A stretch of DNA of 40,403 bases from Bacteroidales bacterium (lineage in GTDB: Bacteria > Bacteroidota > Bacteroidia > Bacteroidales > UBA932): positions 1 through 40,403 of the forward strand of contig JAFPGC010000005.1 in NCBI GenBank assembly GCA_017423025.1, written 5' to 3'. Of the stretch, positions 40,057 through 40,403 are shown piece after piece (within the stretch, counting starts at the first letter, position 1; each line of letters starts with the position of its first letter). Under the pieces are notes generated by a model that searched no databases, was not told the DNA's origin, and saw nothing but the letters and a program-made list of their open reading frames with translations. The position numbers were made by a program, and so were the translations under genes.

Positions 40057-40403
40057 ATGTCAAAATTTGGAAGTTCCAGCAATAAGAAGGAAGTCCCTCA
40101 GGCATCATCCAACTCCCTGTCCGATATCGTGTTCATGCTCCTGTTCTTCTTCATGGTAACCACCCAGATGCGTGAGACCGAGCAGAAGGTGAAAGTCACC
40201 ATGCCCGTCGCATCCGAGGTTGCCAAACTGGAGCGCAAAGACTTGAGTGCCAACATCAATATCGGTAGCCCTACTCTCCAGTACCAGGCTAAATTCGGTA
40301 CCGATGCCCGTATTCAGCTCAACGATTCTTTCAAGAGTGTAGCCGACATCCGCGACTTCATCGCCGCCGAGCGTGATGCCATGTCCGAGGCAGAGCGGTC
40401 CCT
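40057..40403 (+). CDS. exbD: Biopolymer transport protein ExbD, second copy (cut by window end)
   Basis: The first 115 residues of an ExbD-family protein. The membrane helix is SLSDIVFMLLFFFMVTTQM with its conserved Asp, followed by a basic and acidic periplasmic stretch. The C-terminus lies outside the window. Two unequal ExbD proteins in tandem are common in Bacteroidetes and may form heterodimers in the motor. Confidence 0.9.
   Translation, partial: MSKFGSSSNKKEVPQASSNSLSDIVFMLLFFFMVTTQMRETEQKVKVTMPVASEVAKLERKDLSANINIGSPTLQYQAKFGTDARIQLNDSFKSVADIRDFIAAERDAMSEAERS

Overview
The window reads as chromosomal DNA of an anaerobic Bacteroidales-type bacterium. Evidence: promoters of the TTTG-N19-21-TAnnTTTG type, many lipoproteins with an MKK...C start, a Porin_10-type outer membrane protein, fimbrillin-type proteins, an oxygen-sensitive class I fumarase next to rubredoxin, and an ExbB-x-ExbD-ExbD cluster. 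I cannot name a genus; an uncultured gut or rumen lineage is an inference. No tRNA, rRNA, transposase, integrase or CRISPR array was seen. No gene-free stretch exceeds 300 bases. The longest are 1-207 (a degenerate repeat array with a roughly 10 bp period, then a terminator) and 20011-20185 (a divergent regulatory region).

Region 1 (about 0.2-20 kb, all on the minus strand) is the accessory part. Read 5' to 3' it holds: a membrane-anchored TPR/AraC regulator; a free-standing AraC-type DNA-binding protein that is a paralogue of the first one's C-terminus; a BMP/PnrA-like lipoprotein; a lipoprotein fusing a type 1 periplasmic-binding domain to a legumain (C13) protease; a tiny Trp-ended peptide; mosaic surface lipoprotein D; mosaic lipoprotein C; a second tiny peptide; mosaic lipoprotein B; a lipoprotein with two ribose-type binding domains around two beta-barrel-like domains; mosaic lipoprotein A; and a small chimeric lipoprotein. 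Gaps are mostly 0-50 bp, so a transcript of up to about 18 kb is possible. A-D all carry a central AGIGGG-type parallel beta-helix. Their ends form a complete two-by-two set: lipocalin-like or fimbrillin-like N-terminus, combined with a C-type-lectin-like or Cys/His-ribbon C-terminus. Binding proteins of three type 1 subfamilies occur with no transporter permease, which suggests sensing or binding rather than import. Fumarase, with its own promoter, and rubredoxin end this strand run.

Region 2 (20-25.9 kb, plus strand): PspC / PadR / PspC operon with a terminator, then a Porin_10-type porin whose promoter lies almost on the start codon, coupled to an MltF-like lytic transglycosylase.

Region 3 (25.9-38.1 kb) is ordinary core genome: BASS transporter and YitT-type membrane protein (minus); PepO-type M13 peptidase and LolC/FtsX-type permease (plus); DprA, QueA, a TPR protein, an RNA m5C methyltransferase and an SRPBCC protein (minus); Nudix hydrolase, TatD-family nuclease and type I asparaginase (plus).

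Region 4 (38.1 kb to the end): ExbB / small membrane protein / ExbD / ExbD, the motor that energises TonB-dependent outer membrane transport. The last gene runs off the window.
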